Source: Polytrichum commune (Eukaryota; Streptophyta; Polytrichopsida; Polytrichales; Polytrichaceae). Taken from it: a stretch of 64,000 nt of DNA. A model generated the notes under the pieces. It was not told the origin of the DNA and did not search any database. It saw nothing but the letters and a program-made list of their open reading frames with translations. The position numbers and the translations under genes are program-made. Of this stretch, positions 24,305 to 35,310 are shown piece after piece. Location of the stretch: positions 47,958,440-48,022,439 of the forward strand of contig OX485807.1 in NCBI GenBank assembly GCA_950295325.1. The letters are read 5' to 3'. Each line of letters opens with the position of its first letter. Position 1 is the stretch's first letter.

Positions 24305-25685
24305 GAGTCCCTAAGACATTAATGTCAAAGCTAAGTGTTCATGCATGTAAATCATTCTCATCTCTAATAACTTATGGAGTTATTTTTATCTCTTTCATGG
24401 ATTGAATGACCTACGTATTATTCTTCCTCTATTCAATTATATTTCAATATTTCAATTTGAAAGAGTCTCAAGACTTTATGTATTCCTAACCTACTCCTCG
24501 CTAAAGTATCTTTACGAGATTCCACAAACCATTCAATTCATAGAGTACACATGATTTACATGAATTCATTCATTGAAGTGTTTGACCCATTTCCTATTCA
24601 AGTTCTCATTTCTGTAAATCTTATGCCATCATTTAGAATTCCCTTTAATCGATGAGGTATGGTTATGGAGATGCAATCTTAATATTGCTCGAGATTCATG
24701 TGGTGCTTGATGTGGCCCACTCGTTGGCCACCTCCTTTGTCATCCTCTCAATATGATTTCGATTCCGATGTCTCCCGCGGCCTTGCATATCACCTTGTAC
24801 TTCAATATGTTAGTTTCCAAAGTCCTTTCTCTTTAGTTGACCGCTAATTTTGGCTAAGTCCATATGTGTTGCATGCAAAACAACCAACCCCCACCCAAAA
24901 ATTTGAGTGGGATAAATGATAACTCTAGTGCCTTTGAGAAGGTCATTCTTGAATTTGTGTTATCGCAAGCATGTGTGTTCATATTAGATGTCGACTATGA
25001 ACGTCAAAAATCTTAGCCAATGAAGAGCACATAATGAATCTAGTAATAATATAACTTAAGATACAATTACAAGAATAAACGCTAGGAGAATGACTTTAAA
25101 ACCAAGTTATGAAGTGATTCTCAATGCATGGGGGTGAGGGCAAAGCCACAAAGAGATTTATGCTAAAATTGCCTAAATTTTTTTTTTATGTTAAACGATT
25201 TATGTTCATTCCTAGTAGTATTTACCTATCCAGTAGGGTTTATTGGGTATGGGAGGTGGGCATGTACCCATTATGCGCGGCAAGTATTATGTGTGATGAT
25301 TTCTAATGGCCAGCAACTTTGATGCTTTATAAGTATCCATGGCCGCTTCTTATGTCATGCCATTATTTTCGTTGCCATAATATATGTTATATTTAAAATT
25401 TTGAATTCTTGGAACTCTAATGGTTCATAGTCCAAGAGAAAACAAGAGAACAATCGAACTTGAGTTCATGGGCTAAGGTGAAAGTGGGCCTATTATGGAT
25501 GCTCACGACTTCATCAATAAGGAATTGGAAATCATAGCTATGCTTGATGTCAAGCGCGATTGAGCATCTTACACGCATATTATGAGAATGTGCAATTGAC
25601 TTTGGTATGTTATAATAGGAATCTATGTTACAGAGTAGAATGTTAAAGTATGGAATCTATGTTATAATATGAACCTATTTTAAGC
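24305..25685. other. AT-rich interior, nothing recognised
   Basis: I see no gene, repeat or regulatory structure that I can support. Confidence 0.4.
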
Positions 25686-26233
25686 ATTATCAATACTATT
25701 ACCATTTATCGATTGAAAGTGATTATTATTATTACTATAAATCACTACTAGTCAGCCATTAGTAATTCATAATTATTAATCACTATTAAACATTATTAAT
25801 GACTATAATGACCTATGAAGCACTAGCATTCACTATTATTCACTACTAGTCACTATTAGTTACTATTAGTTACTATTACTGGTAATTACTATTAATCACT
25901 ATAAATCATTTTTACTAATATTACTAATATTACTAATATTAACAATAGAGTGAATATGACAATTTACTAACAATAAAAATAATATCAATCATACTAATAT
26001 GAGTTATCTTAATAAGTACTAATAATGAACTTACTAATATGAGTTATCTTACTAAGTACTGATAATTATCTTACTAATACGCAGTTATCTTACTAATTAC
26101 TAATAATTGTCTTACTAATACTTAGATATCTTACTAAGTACTAATAATTATCTCACTAATACTTAGATATCTTACTAAGTACTAATAATTATCATACCAA
26201 TAGGGCGAACCTTACAAAGTACCAATAATTTTT
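25686..26233. repeat. AT-rich tandem repeats upstream of the H3-mimic gene
   Basis: The first part (25686-25985) is a degenerate CACTATTA/CACTAGT simple repeat. The second (25991-26233) is about five copies of a 40-41 bp unit with starts near 25991, 26031, 26071, 26112, 26152 and 26193, containing CTTACTAATA, TATCTTACTAAGTACTAATA and ATTATC. It sits directly 5' of the CT-rich leader of the large gene. Confidence 0.8.
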
Positions 26234-26848
26234 TATCGCTACGTCCTAATACCATCATACCGCCCATCCCTCCTCAAAACGTACTTTAGCCGCCAAATCG
26301 CATATCTCTTCGCGTCCCGAGATTTCCTCCATCATGTCCCTTCGTACTAATGAGGCATTATGTGTCATGCGACTTCCACCCGCTCGTCATTATGGCAACA
26401 TTTCGCACCCTCTCTCTCCCTCTCTCTCATTCTCCTCTCCCAATTCTTTCTCTCTTTCCTTCACGACTCTCCACTTTTCTGGAATGCTCTTACAAAATTC
26501 TTCTCCCACAATTCTGAACTTGCTTTGCTTCTCTTCATTCTCTTCATTCTCTTCTCTTCATTCAATTATTGTACTCCTTGTCTTGATTCTCTTCTCAAGA
26601 AAACCCTGGAATAGATTCAGTGTGCATTTTCTTAGAATATGTGATAGTTTCTTGGTGAGCATAGTTGTTTCTTGCTCAATCCAGCATGTGGTAGAGGTGA
26701 GATGTGGAGAAGAGGAAGGCGACCTTGAAGCAAGTAGAGGGAAGTTCCAATCATGAAGAATTGAGAACCCACAAGCTTGTAAGTTTCTGAACTCTTTCAA
26801 TGTTTTGCACTCTCTTTCACTCTTTTGCTTTCTCTTTCAATTTCATTC

Positions 26849-26938
26849 TTCCTCTTGCTTGCATTGTTCCTCTTGCTTGCATTGTTCCTCTTGCATGCAT
26901 TGTTCCTCTTGCATGCATTGTTCCTCTTGCTTGCATTT
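26849..26938. repeat. 18-bp tandem repeat, five copies
   Basis: Five head-to-tail units of TTCCTCTTGCTTGCATTG, the third and fourth with CATGC in place of CTTGC. It lies in the first leader intron of the large gene. Confidence 0.95.
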
Positions 26939-27265
26939 CAAATTTCTGGTGCACTAGGGTTTGAATTGCTTGAAGAATTTTAAACCCAGAAATACTAGAG
27001 ATTTGCATGTGAGTTGTGTGATGCTTGGGTGTGAAGAGTTGATTGAAATGTGAGAAAAATGCTCAAATAAGAATGCAAGATGAATGACAAGAGGTTATGT
27101 TCATAAAAATGTGAGACCAGATTGCAAGAAGAATGTGAGGGCAGAATTTACCTATTGAGATGTTTGAGAGTATGAATGTATTGCACATGTAGGCATAGTT
27201 TGAAACAAATGCTCTTGTGTTTTGTTTTGTGCAGGAAACCACATTCGTATTGAAAGAATTTTGAC

Positions 27266-27287
27266 ATGGTCCCCCCAAAGAACCCTG
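27266..27287 (+). other. Upstream ORF in the leader of the H3-mimic gene
   Basis: An ATG at 27266 reads MVPPKNP and then hits the splice donor. Joined to the next leader exon at 27936 it reads G, T, stop. It cannot be joined in frame to the H3-like start. If the leader is spliced as proposed, this is a nine-codon uORF that would lower translation of the main frame. Confidence 0.4.
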
Positions 27288-27361
27288 GTGAGTGTCCATT
27301 ACATAAATCCCAGTTTTTCTGTTAGTGTGAACGCGGTTATCTGAAAGTGGATATTTGAAGT

Positions 27362-27797
27362 GCCCACGGGTGAACACCCGTGGGCCTTTGCACTCACCAG
27401 GTGGAGAGTCCCACGGGTGAACACCCGTGGGCAGTGGTGATTCTTCACAAGGTCCCTAACATGTCCGTGGTCACATGTCGACATCTTCGTTTTTTTCTGT
27501 TCTTTTTTCCTAATTTTGTACCAACTTGAGGGAGACTTAACTTGTATAGATATTACCGGTTTCGGGACGGGTTGAGATTTTTTCGCCTTTCAATTCAATG
27601 TTTTTGGACGTGGACGAGCTTAAACTTTGTGAAAAATCAGCCCTCCCGTGGGCCTCTCCCCTCATCTGGTTGAAAGTGCCCACGGGTGTTCACCCGTGGG
27701 CCTTTGCACTCACTTGGTTAGGAGTGCCCACGGGTGTTCACCCGTGGGCCTTTGCCCTCACCTGGTTAGGAGTGCCCACGGGTGTTCACCCGTGAGC
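27362..27797. repeat. Palindrome cluster 2, leader intron (five copies)
   Basis: Copies lie at 27362 and 27410 (centre AA) and at 27678, 27726 and 27774 (centre TT). Spacing within each group is 47-48 bp, with spacers of the form CCTTTGCACTCACCTGG. The two groups have opposite central dinucleotides, that is, opposite orientation. All five lie inside the leader intron 27288-27935. Confidence 0.95.
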
Positions 27798-27975
27798 CTT
27801 TGCACTCACCTGGGTGGGAGATTTTGTTTGATAAATGTCTTTTTGATTTTCTATGTAGACAAATTTGATGTGTCTCTGTAAGCATTTGAAGGTTTTAGAC
27901 ATAAACATGTGATAGACAGTTGGTGTTTCATTCAGGTACATAGAGGTGTCGAAGTGTTCTCTCATTTGAATTGAG

Positions 27976-30900
27976 ATGGCAAGAACTAAGCAAACAGCTC
28001 GTAAAGGTATAACCACAATACCTATGTGCACGTCAATGTTATATGAGTTATAGAATCCGTGATAATATTGGGCTATGCTGAGTACTTACATGTGCATTGT
28101 CTTCTGCAGTATCGGGAGGTGTGGGCAGACGGGTGAATTACGATGTTGAAGTTTTGGGCCCAGATTTGCAATGGTTCATGCAGTATAGTGGTTTCGGAGA
28201 GACAACGGTGCTCTCGCTTTACACGAGGACTGGGCCCAATTCCACATGGAGAAAGTACATGAAGGCAAAACATGTACTGGACATTCAAGCGGATGGGAGC
28301 CGGGTATTGATAATGTGCAAGTCGTCTGAACGGAAGAATGACTTCAAGGTTGCAGCACTCGTGGAGACTTTCTCATATGCGGATGTGAATGAAGAGCTCA
28401 ACAATGAGGGAGAGAACATCCGCTTATTGAACGGTGATTTCCTCACCTATTGTATACTATATTGCGAGACCAATGTGCACACGAAGTCCGTGGAGGAGAG
28501 GTCAGTAATGATCGAGCAGGACTACAAGTCTGCTCTAGCACGAGTGAAGGTTATAGTTGAGGAGGCAAAGGCGGCAAGGTTGGAAGCATCTTTGAAGAAG
28601 AAGGAAATCCGCGATGGCAAGAGGAAGGATCTTGCTGATGTACGTGCCACCTCGTCTAGGAAGAAGACGAGACCCGATGAAGGACAACTACTGATTGTCG
28701 AAGACATTGACGGCCAGGATGTTGTCTCCAAGAGAGGCAAGAAGAAAACACCAGAGGATAGTCCATTTCTTGAACTCGAGAAGATTCCCAAGCGATCAAT
28801 GCATGGGCCTCCAGACAAATCGGTTGGAGACAGGTTGATGGATATGGAGTTGTTCAAGAACAAGTACCAAAGGGTGTGGATATTCGGTGAAGGCGTGAAT
28901 GGCTATGTCAATATTGACAATATAGAGCGGGGAGATGCAGGGTATAATTGCCGACCCATATCCGAGGCGCATTTGAAGGAGATCAAGACATGGTTATTCA
29001 ACTATGCCTTCATTCCGAAGATTTATCCCAACTTCTTGACAATCGTTCCTTCGGATAGGCGAACTAAACCATTCAATTTTGAGGAGGTGAAGGACAAATC
29101 GTTCCACGTGGTAAATGGACAGCACACGTTAGCAGCCTGTCTCGAGTATGTGAATGACCCTAGCAGCACAGATGAGGTGAAGAGGTTTTTCTCGAAATGG
29201 CCTTGTAATATGGTCTGGGCCCCCTGAAGGTGATGACGACCCTCTGTTCCACCTCTCTGGTGTTCTGAACCTGGATAATGAGTACATGAAGCACTTTCCG
29301 TCATTTACGGAGTGCATTCAACACGCTAGGAAGACCTGGATTAGGCGAGGAAGACCTGACCGAACTGTACGCGAGAAGGCCAGCAACACGGAAGCTTTTA
29401 AGAAGTGGAAGGTATTTTTCAAACCTGTGACTTTTGAATTTCTCATTTCTGTGACTCCCACGGGTGTTCACCCATGGGCGACTATCATGTTGTTGGTGAT
29501 TGCTAGAAATACATTGAGGTTTTTTTCATAGAGATTGATACATTGCCGGTGTTTGATACAGGCATTTATTACGTGCGTCATGTGGACGTTCCGCGTGGAG
29601 AAGGAGACCAACCTGATCATGGAGCACGTCTTGCCTGTATTGAGCGATGACATATGGAGGAAATGGGAGCGGATATTCAAGGATTACGAGAGTGGTGACT
29701 ATGTAGACCCGAAGACCGGAGCTCTTATGAAAGAGACAAAGGGGTTTAAGTCGAAGAAGGTGGTCAAGAACGACCTGAAACAATTTCGGGGCTTGACAGA
29801 GATGGAGCTCGACATGGCAGCGAATCAAATCCTCACCACCAGAGATGGAGATGAGCACCCTCGACATACCTTGAAGACTGTGCGCGATTGGGCGATGAAC
29901 AGGAAAAAGAAGAATGAAACTTATATCGCGATGGCACAGTGTCTAGACCCGACTCCATTGTACATTGTCCACGTCGATCAGAAAGAGACCATTGATCGTG
30001 ATTGTTGGAGAGTATGGAAGTATGCGAATAAGTTTGGTAAACTCCAGCGAGAATGACTTGTAGACTTGCTTGGAGCGGAGTACCTTCTTGGCGCTATGAA
30101 CCCCACAAAGAAGAGAGTACCTATTCCGGACCGGTTTAAAGAAGGAGTGAGGAACATTTTAGGTACACATAACACCGAGGTTACACCCGAGCATGTCGTG
30201 TTGTCTATTGACAACAATTACAAGATCAGTGGTGGGACAGTGCTTGCACCAGTCCTGCACGCGTACATGGACACAAGGTTTCTCCCCGAAGTCCAGGCGG
30301 GAAAAGACACTGGGGGGCGTGTGAAGGAGTGTATGGATTCCACTCTGCAAGGTCTTCGTCGTGATTTCCCAGGCATTTTAAACTCCCCCCAATTGTGGAC
30401 TGTGATTTCAGAATATCCGGATCGGCATTTCATTCACAATGTGCTGAAGGCGCACCTTCCGAGCAACGCCAGATTTTGTGACGCCTTATACCATGGCACT
30501 AAAGAGGAGAAAATTGCATCTCGCGATTGCTTCTTCGAATCAAATGTTCTTCGGGTTACAAACTGCATTTTTCCCAATAGGGGCGAATCAAGTTCGGAGG
30601 TGGCTGTGCGGCTCTGTGGAGGCCGGAAGATGTTGGACGTCCATGACCCGGGGCGATATAAACGTTATTCAGTGAAAATGGCGTATTCCAATGAGGAGGC
30701 CAAGTGTTTATTCAAGGGGGAGTTGAGGATGCAGACCTACATAGATATCATCAAGCCTTCATGTCTTGAGGGGTCTTCTTTTCTCAATATTTGTGGAGGC
30801 AATAAGGCGCACATAGTGGCACATGTAAGTAATGAGCATCTTTTCCCCTAAGTGGTTCTTGAATTTCTGAATATTATCGTTGGTTTGGATGGTGTTTTGG

Positions 30901-33900
30901 ATAACCTAACCATAAACCAGGTTGGGAGGCCCACGGGTGAACATCGTGGGCCTAGACATCCACCTGCTTTATATCCACCTGGTTGATAGCTTTCCTGACA
31001 ATTAGTTGGTTGACAAATAGTTGGGACTATTGGTTTAATTCTATTCGCTTTTGGATGTAGACTAATTTGATTGAGAAGTTATTTATCTCATGCCTTGGTT
31101 TTTGCAAGCATTGGGTATGAAGGTGTTGAATATTGTGCCGGCAGAGATGCTAGAGGTGGCGAAGACGAAGATGATTGCCGCAGTTGACTGGAGCATACAA
31201 AGGTGGAATGAGGAAGGAAAATTCGCTGCCCAGGATTTGGAAGAGGAAGAAGGGCGTATCGATGTGGATTCCATCATTGAGCGCGAGATTGGAAGAAAGC
31301 GTGCGAATGACATAAATGAAGAGGACGTAGAAGAGGAGGAGGAGGAAGATGACCCAGTTGTTGTCCTAGGGGAGTCTGCGGAGGAAGAGGAAGTGGCCGA
31401 CGAAGAGGAAGAGGAAGAGGAAGAAGAGGAAGAGGTGGTCATGGACGACGCACTGGCGGAGGCCATGGCTGAGGTCATGGCAGAGGTGGAGGAGGAGGCC
31501 TTCAATTACAAGGCGTCAGCCATGGCGGAGGCCTCTTTGGAGGCCATGTCCCCGGAGCAGGTTCCCCACGGGTGTTCACCCGTGGGGGAGGGGGAGGGGG
31601 AGGGTGAGGAGGAGCGGCAAGAGGATGCTTCCAACTTAGAGGAAGTTGGTCGTCCACAAGCCGAGCACAGTGTCCATCACCCTGTGGGATCTTTCTCGTC
31701 TGGGATCCCATCTACACCCGGCCGCGGGTTTGCACAGTTTGACACATCTAGACGAAGTCAAGAACAACTAGATGTTCAACCTATGGAAGAATATGAGGAG
31801 GATGAGCGTCCGCAGTCAGCTAATCCTGCTGCAAGGTCTGCATCGAAACCGACTGCAAGAAAGAAAATGAAAGCTCCTCGAAGGGGAAGGTCATCTCTAC
31901 GTCCTGCTAGAGTTGGAGATCACTCGCGGTCTTCGGAGGCAACGGAGCATTCTGGTCTTTATCGCGAGGTTGAATCTGGCCAAGCGGATGTTCCGCGGGA
32001 TGCAATCATGTCTGAAGCTGTGCATGTTGAAGGGACAAACACAGATTTGAACGTCAGCTCACCTGTTGAGGACGTTGCCGCTGCCGTTCTCGAGGTGCTA
32101 GGACATGGGCGATCAAATCGTGATTCACCTGGTGTTGTGGTTGCAGAAGAGCCTACTGTAGCGGCACCATCCAATGAAGCAGAGGAGGTTATTCGAACCG
32201 AAGTCATATGCTTGGATAGTGATGACGATGTGCCCGAAAGATGCGTAGAACTAGACGTGAGGGTGAAGGTGAGAGATCGAGTTCCATATCGGGTTCGGGG
32301 GACGTTTGCTGACTACATGACGGATGATTCCGAGGATGAGGATTATGGGAAGCCTGGGTACAACAGAGTGAAACTCAACTTTGTTGATGACCCTCACCCG
32401 GTGTTTGCTGGGAGACCTGACATGGGCAAGGAATCGGATGGGAAGGACAAGGTGCATTTTGCCCCATTTGTGGACAAATACTTGGTAGATGTGCCCGAGA
32501 ACGTGCGATTGAATCTTGCGCATTTGTACAAGTCGTACGACTATCACAAGATGTTCGCTTATCTCTCCACACCAGCGTTTTGTGAAGCAGTGAAGGTGAA
32601 ACATATTCTTCATGCCGCTGCATTAAAGAAAATGAGAAAGAGATGGACAGCGTTCGAAGCTCCCAAACATCGTGATGAACGAGGTCAATTCGTGGGGTCC
32701 TCGGCCGCTCAAGCCGGCAGTGTTGTGGACTCTACGTTGGAGATCATTGACATTACTGGAGTGCCAGAGTCTCCAAGGAGGGAAGTCGATGTTGCAGTTG
32801 CGGAGTCCTCAAGCCCTCATGTCGAACGTGTTGCTGAGGGTCAACCGGCATCGTCCGAAATGGTAATACATACTCCCTTTCCAATGCTATATTGTGTTTG
32901 GCGGTGGAAGCAAACTCGTCAAGATTTCTAAAAGTGTCTTTGCAACAGGTGTTGGTTGCGGCAGAACGGGATGTCATTCCACCGAGTTCTCATGACGACC
33001 CTGCACATGGTGGGGATCCCCCCCTAAGCCAAGCTCAAGGTATCATATATAGTGTTATTTGAATGCAATTGGTCCCACGGGTGAACACCCGTGGGACCAT
33101 CTGTTTATACTTTTCAATTTCCATACAAATTGTTATCTCTCGAGTAATATTTATATAAGGGACTTTTGATATTGTGCCCACGGGTGTTCACCCGTGGGAA
33201 ATTATGGGTTTGAGCGTGTGGATCTCATAAGTCATGTGTGCATGTGGTCACAGGTCATACAGCCACTGCCGGAATACCACCTTCGGTACGATATTTTCCT
33301 CGATCTCGCAAAACTAATCCATAAATGTGGAGGCATTCTTTTATCTTGCATACTCATGTGTACCCAACGTGTTGTTTCATTCGATAAAAATCATGTAGAA
33401 TATACTTTTTCCTTAGATAGAAATTCTTTACAATGACTTTCAATTTTGTCATCGCCAGATCCTCACCTCTCCAACCACTGTTGTCCATCGGAGAGAGAAG
33501 ATATGGTTAGTGCTGGATGTGAACGGGATCCTGGTGAGGTCAACAAAGTGCGACAATGTCAACACCAGGAAGACTGTTGAATCACAACATAGCCCTCAGA
33601 TAACTGGGGAGTTGGCTCCACTCTTTCTCCCATATAGTGCCCTCATACCTAGGAGAGGACTGGGACGCTTTCTGCGTTTTGTTCTCTCAAACTTCCATGT
33701 TGTCATCTGGTCGTCGAAGCTTATGAAGAATCTTCAGCCAATTGTCCGGCACTTCTTCAATGGTTGTAGACATCCAGAGTATGTGTTTGGGCAAGAATTG
33801 TGTCACACTCTGAAGGATGAGAGAGGACAAGTTCTTCCTAGTCCTATGAATGCTGATTCAAGCTTCTTCATGAAAGACCTGTGCGCATTTTTTGAGTGGA

Positions 33901-34241
33901 GCCGGACGCATCCAGTGCCGCATACGAAGCAACCCAGTCATAGGACTACATTACTTGTTGATGACTCCCCTTACAAATGCATCCCAAACCCTCCTGGGAG
34001 CTACATTAACCCTGTACCATTTATGTCAAACCAAAGCTTGGATACTCTGCATAGTTACCTGCAAAGGCTCTTGAGTTCTCAACAGTATGTGCCAGATTTT
34101 GTGGGGAGCAACCCTTATCCATCAGGACAGGGACCCTTCAATCTAGAGCTGCCAAGTTCTCTGATTTATAAGCAATCATTAGTTAGACATAAAATACTGA
34201 CTTCTGCCCGTATGGTTCCAGAGGCTCAGATGTTAATGTAG
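27976..34241 (+). CDS. H3-tail-mimic / ParB-like / FCP1-like multidomain protein, two frame lesions
   Basis: Seven coding exons fit in phase: 27976-28006, 28110-29411, 29562-30824, about 31123-32862, 32949-33039, 33254-33285 and 33459-34241, together about 1,745 codons. The ATG has G at -3 and +4. Residues 2-10 are ARTKQTARK, identical to histone H3 positions 1-9; after the first intron comes VSGGVGRR. Next are an unrecognised domain, a Lys/Glu-rich coiled-coil stretch, and a ParB/sulfiredoxin-like segment (RPISEAHLKEI...KSFHVVNGQHTLAA). An unrecognised region, a Glu-rich acidic region and a C-terminal FCP1/NIF-like HAD domain follow (LVLDVNGILV, VVIWSSK, LLVDDSPYK). The frame breaks twice: CCC-TGA at 29222-29227 needs a +1 shift, and TGA at 30054-30056 is in frame. 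Palindromes lie in its introns and one exon. The acceptor at 31123 is the least certain. Possible roles are chromatin targeting and DNA binding for the element; this is inference. Confidence 0.72.
28880..29160 (+). other. ParB/sulfiredoxin-like domain within the large gene
   Basis: The segment YNCRPISEAHLKEIKTW, FIPKIYPNFLTIVP and FHVVNGQHTLAA follows the ParB N-terminal pattern: a helix with xRxI, a strand ending in PIxV, then VVDGxHRxxA. Here the loop reads NGQHT in place of DGQHR. ParB-fold proteins bind nucleotides, and some bind palindromic DNA. Assignment is by pattern only. Confidence 0.6.
29457..31587. repeat. Palindromes in introns 2-3 and inside an exon (three copies)
   Basis: The copies are 29457-29478 (TT, right-arm CG now CA), 30929-30951 (AA, two bases lost) and 31564-31587. 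The last is a perfect 24-bp copy inside the acidic exon, where it is read in frame as PHGCSPVG. Confidence 0.95.
31225..31480 (+). other. Acidic low-complexity tract in the large gene
   Basis: GAG/GAA-rich sequence encodes runs of Glu with some Asp (EEEEEEDD, DEEEEEEEEEEEVV). Such tracts are common in chromatin-associated and histone-binding proteins. Repeat slippage may explain its length. Confidence 0.8.
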
Positions 34242-34635
34242 ATTCCCTATTGGGGCCGCCTATAGTGCACATTTGCACTATCGGTACATTGTATTTGAAA
34301 TGAGTGGATCTGAAACTTTGTTGCCTTTCAACTTCATTTGAAACTTGTTTTGGTTTTGTGGATTTTCTTCATGCAAACATGTCATGGTCATGAATGTATC
34401 TCACTGGGAGTCTACTACTTTGCAACACTGCGGTGTTAGAGAATACCCGACTATTTCCGACCACAGTGAATGTCTGGCATTGTCCCACGGGTGTTCACCC
34501 GTGGCAATGTGGTAGTTGATTCAATGAATGTATCAGGCCACTTGGACAATGTTAGTTGTGTTTTTGGGAATTATGGTTGTCATAGCGAATTTTAATATGT
34601 AGGACTTAGTCGGCTATAATTCATATGTTTTGAAC
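34242..34635. other. 3' flank of the large gene
   Basis: This is probable 3' UTR after the stop at 34239-34241. It contains the palindrome at 34484 and no further coding. Confidence 0.4.
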
Positions 34636-34639
34636 ATGT

Positions 34640-35310
34640 TCATCTTTACTAAAGGGCAACGGACGGGCTCCTCTTGCACATAATGTCCTTCTTCCATGGA
34701 CTCTTATGTTATTGTATCCTAACAGCATTCCCCATTCCAAACGCGACCTAAGAACTATATTGCCAGTCCACCATGTCGACAACGTCCTCCGGATGCTAAC
34801 GCCGACTTCGCCGAAGTGACATCTCCATGCCCTAAGGTAATTCATTTTCCACATGAATCCCAATTTTTTTAGTTGTGTTTCATCCCAGGGATTCTAATAT
34901 CAATTTGTCGTTTGTTGTGGTAGACACATATGCTCCAAACACACGATGTTGCGCTCGCGGTTGCGGTGGCTGTTCCGGTCGCGGTTGAGGAGGTTGTTCC
35001 GGTCGATGTTGCGGGTCCGGTCACACGCGCTCGGGTGAAGAGACACCTTTCTCTCCAAACCACTCACCCCAATGAGCCCACGGGCTCGGGAAATAGTTCT
35101 GGATGTTGGAGGTGTAGTTCACCCAATACCACCTCATCCATGTCTGATTACGTGGCTGCAAGGGTGAAACAACTTCGAGAAGCTACAGTTTTGATGGAGG
35201 AGAAAAAACGGCTTGAAGAAGTCAAGCGCAAGCAATGTACTATAGCTCAAAGACAACCTCATGACAAGATGTTGAAAATGATTAAGGATTCATACTCCTC
35301 TTGTAGATAG
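34640..35310 (+). CDS. Possible small two-exon gene, hypothetical basic protein
   Basis: A 126-codon frame (34930-35310) starts just after an acceptor GTTGTGGTAG. It encodes an Ala/Val-rich N-terminus and a C-terminal charged coiled-coil-like stretch, MSDYVAARVKQLREATVL then EEKKRLEEVKRKQ. A frame without an ATG upstream, about 34640-34820, reads LPWTLMLLYP, SKRDLRTILPVHHVDNVLRM and ends near CCCTAAG|GTAATT. The HHVDNVL words recall LHVDNVHLL in exon 2 of the transposase at the left end. It could be a second accessory gene of the element or a decayed fragment. No function is recognised. Confidence 0.35.

Larger units (their letters stand above)
26300..27287 (+). promoter_or_regulatory. Leader of the H3-mimic gene: CT-rich tract and 5' UTR exons
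   Basis: A strongly pyrimidine-rich tract (26400-26590) is typical of plant promoter and 5' UTR sequence. A plausible leader exon ends at 26778 (CAAGCTT|GTAAGT). A second lies at 27235-27287 between TTTGTGCAG and CCCTG|GTGAGT, and a third begins at 27936 after TTCATTCAG. The exact transcription start is not visible. The open frame at 26334-26756 is low-complexity Ser/Leu/Phe sequence from the pyrimidine tract and is not called a gene. Confidence 0.5.

Noticed and set aside
26334-26756. 140-codon open frame read as a gene
   Set aside because: Low-complexity Ser/Leu/Phe composition from a pyrimidine-rich leader, no family likeness, and it lies in the likely 5' UTR of the large gene.
27598-27795. 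Repeat protein frame with GVHPWAFALTWLGVPT units
   Set aside because: It is a translation of tandem palindromes plus spacers inside an intron; the frame ends where the repeats end.
27266-28006. MVPPKNP exon as the true N-terminus joined to ARTKQTARK
   Set aside because: The donor leaves phase 1 and every acceptor before 27976 gives a stop or a wrong frame, so the two cannot be one protein start.
31083-31505. Ser/Thr-rich minus-strand frame
   Set aside because: It is the mirror of the GAG/GAA-rich acidic exon on the plus strand.
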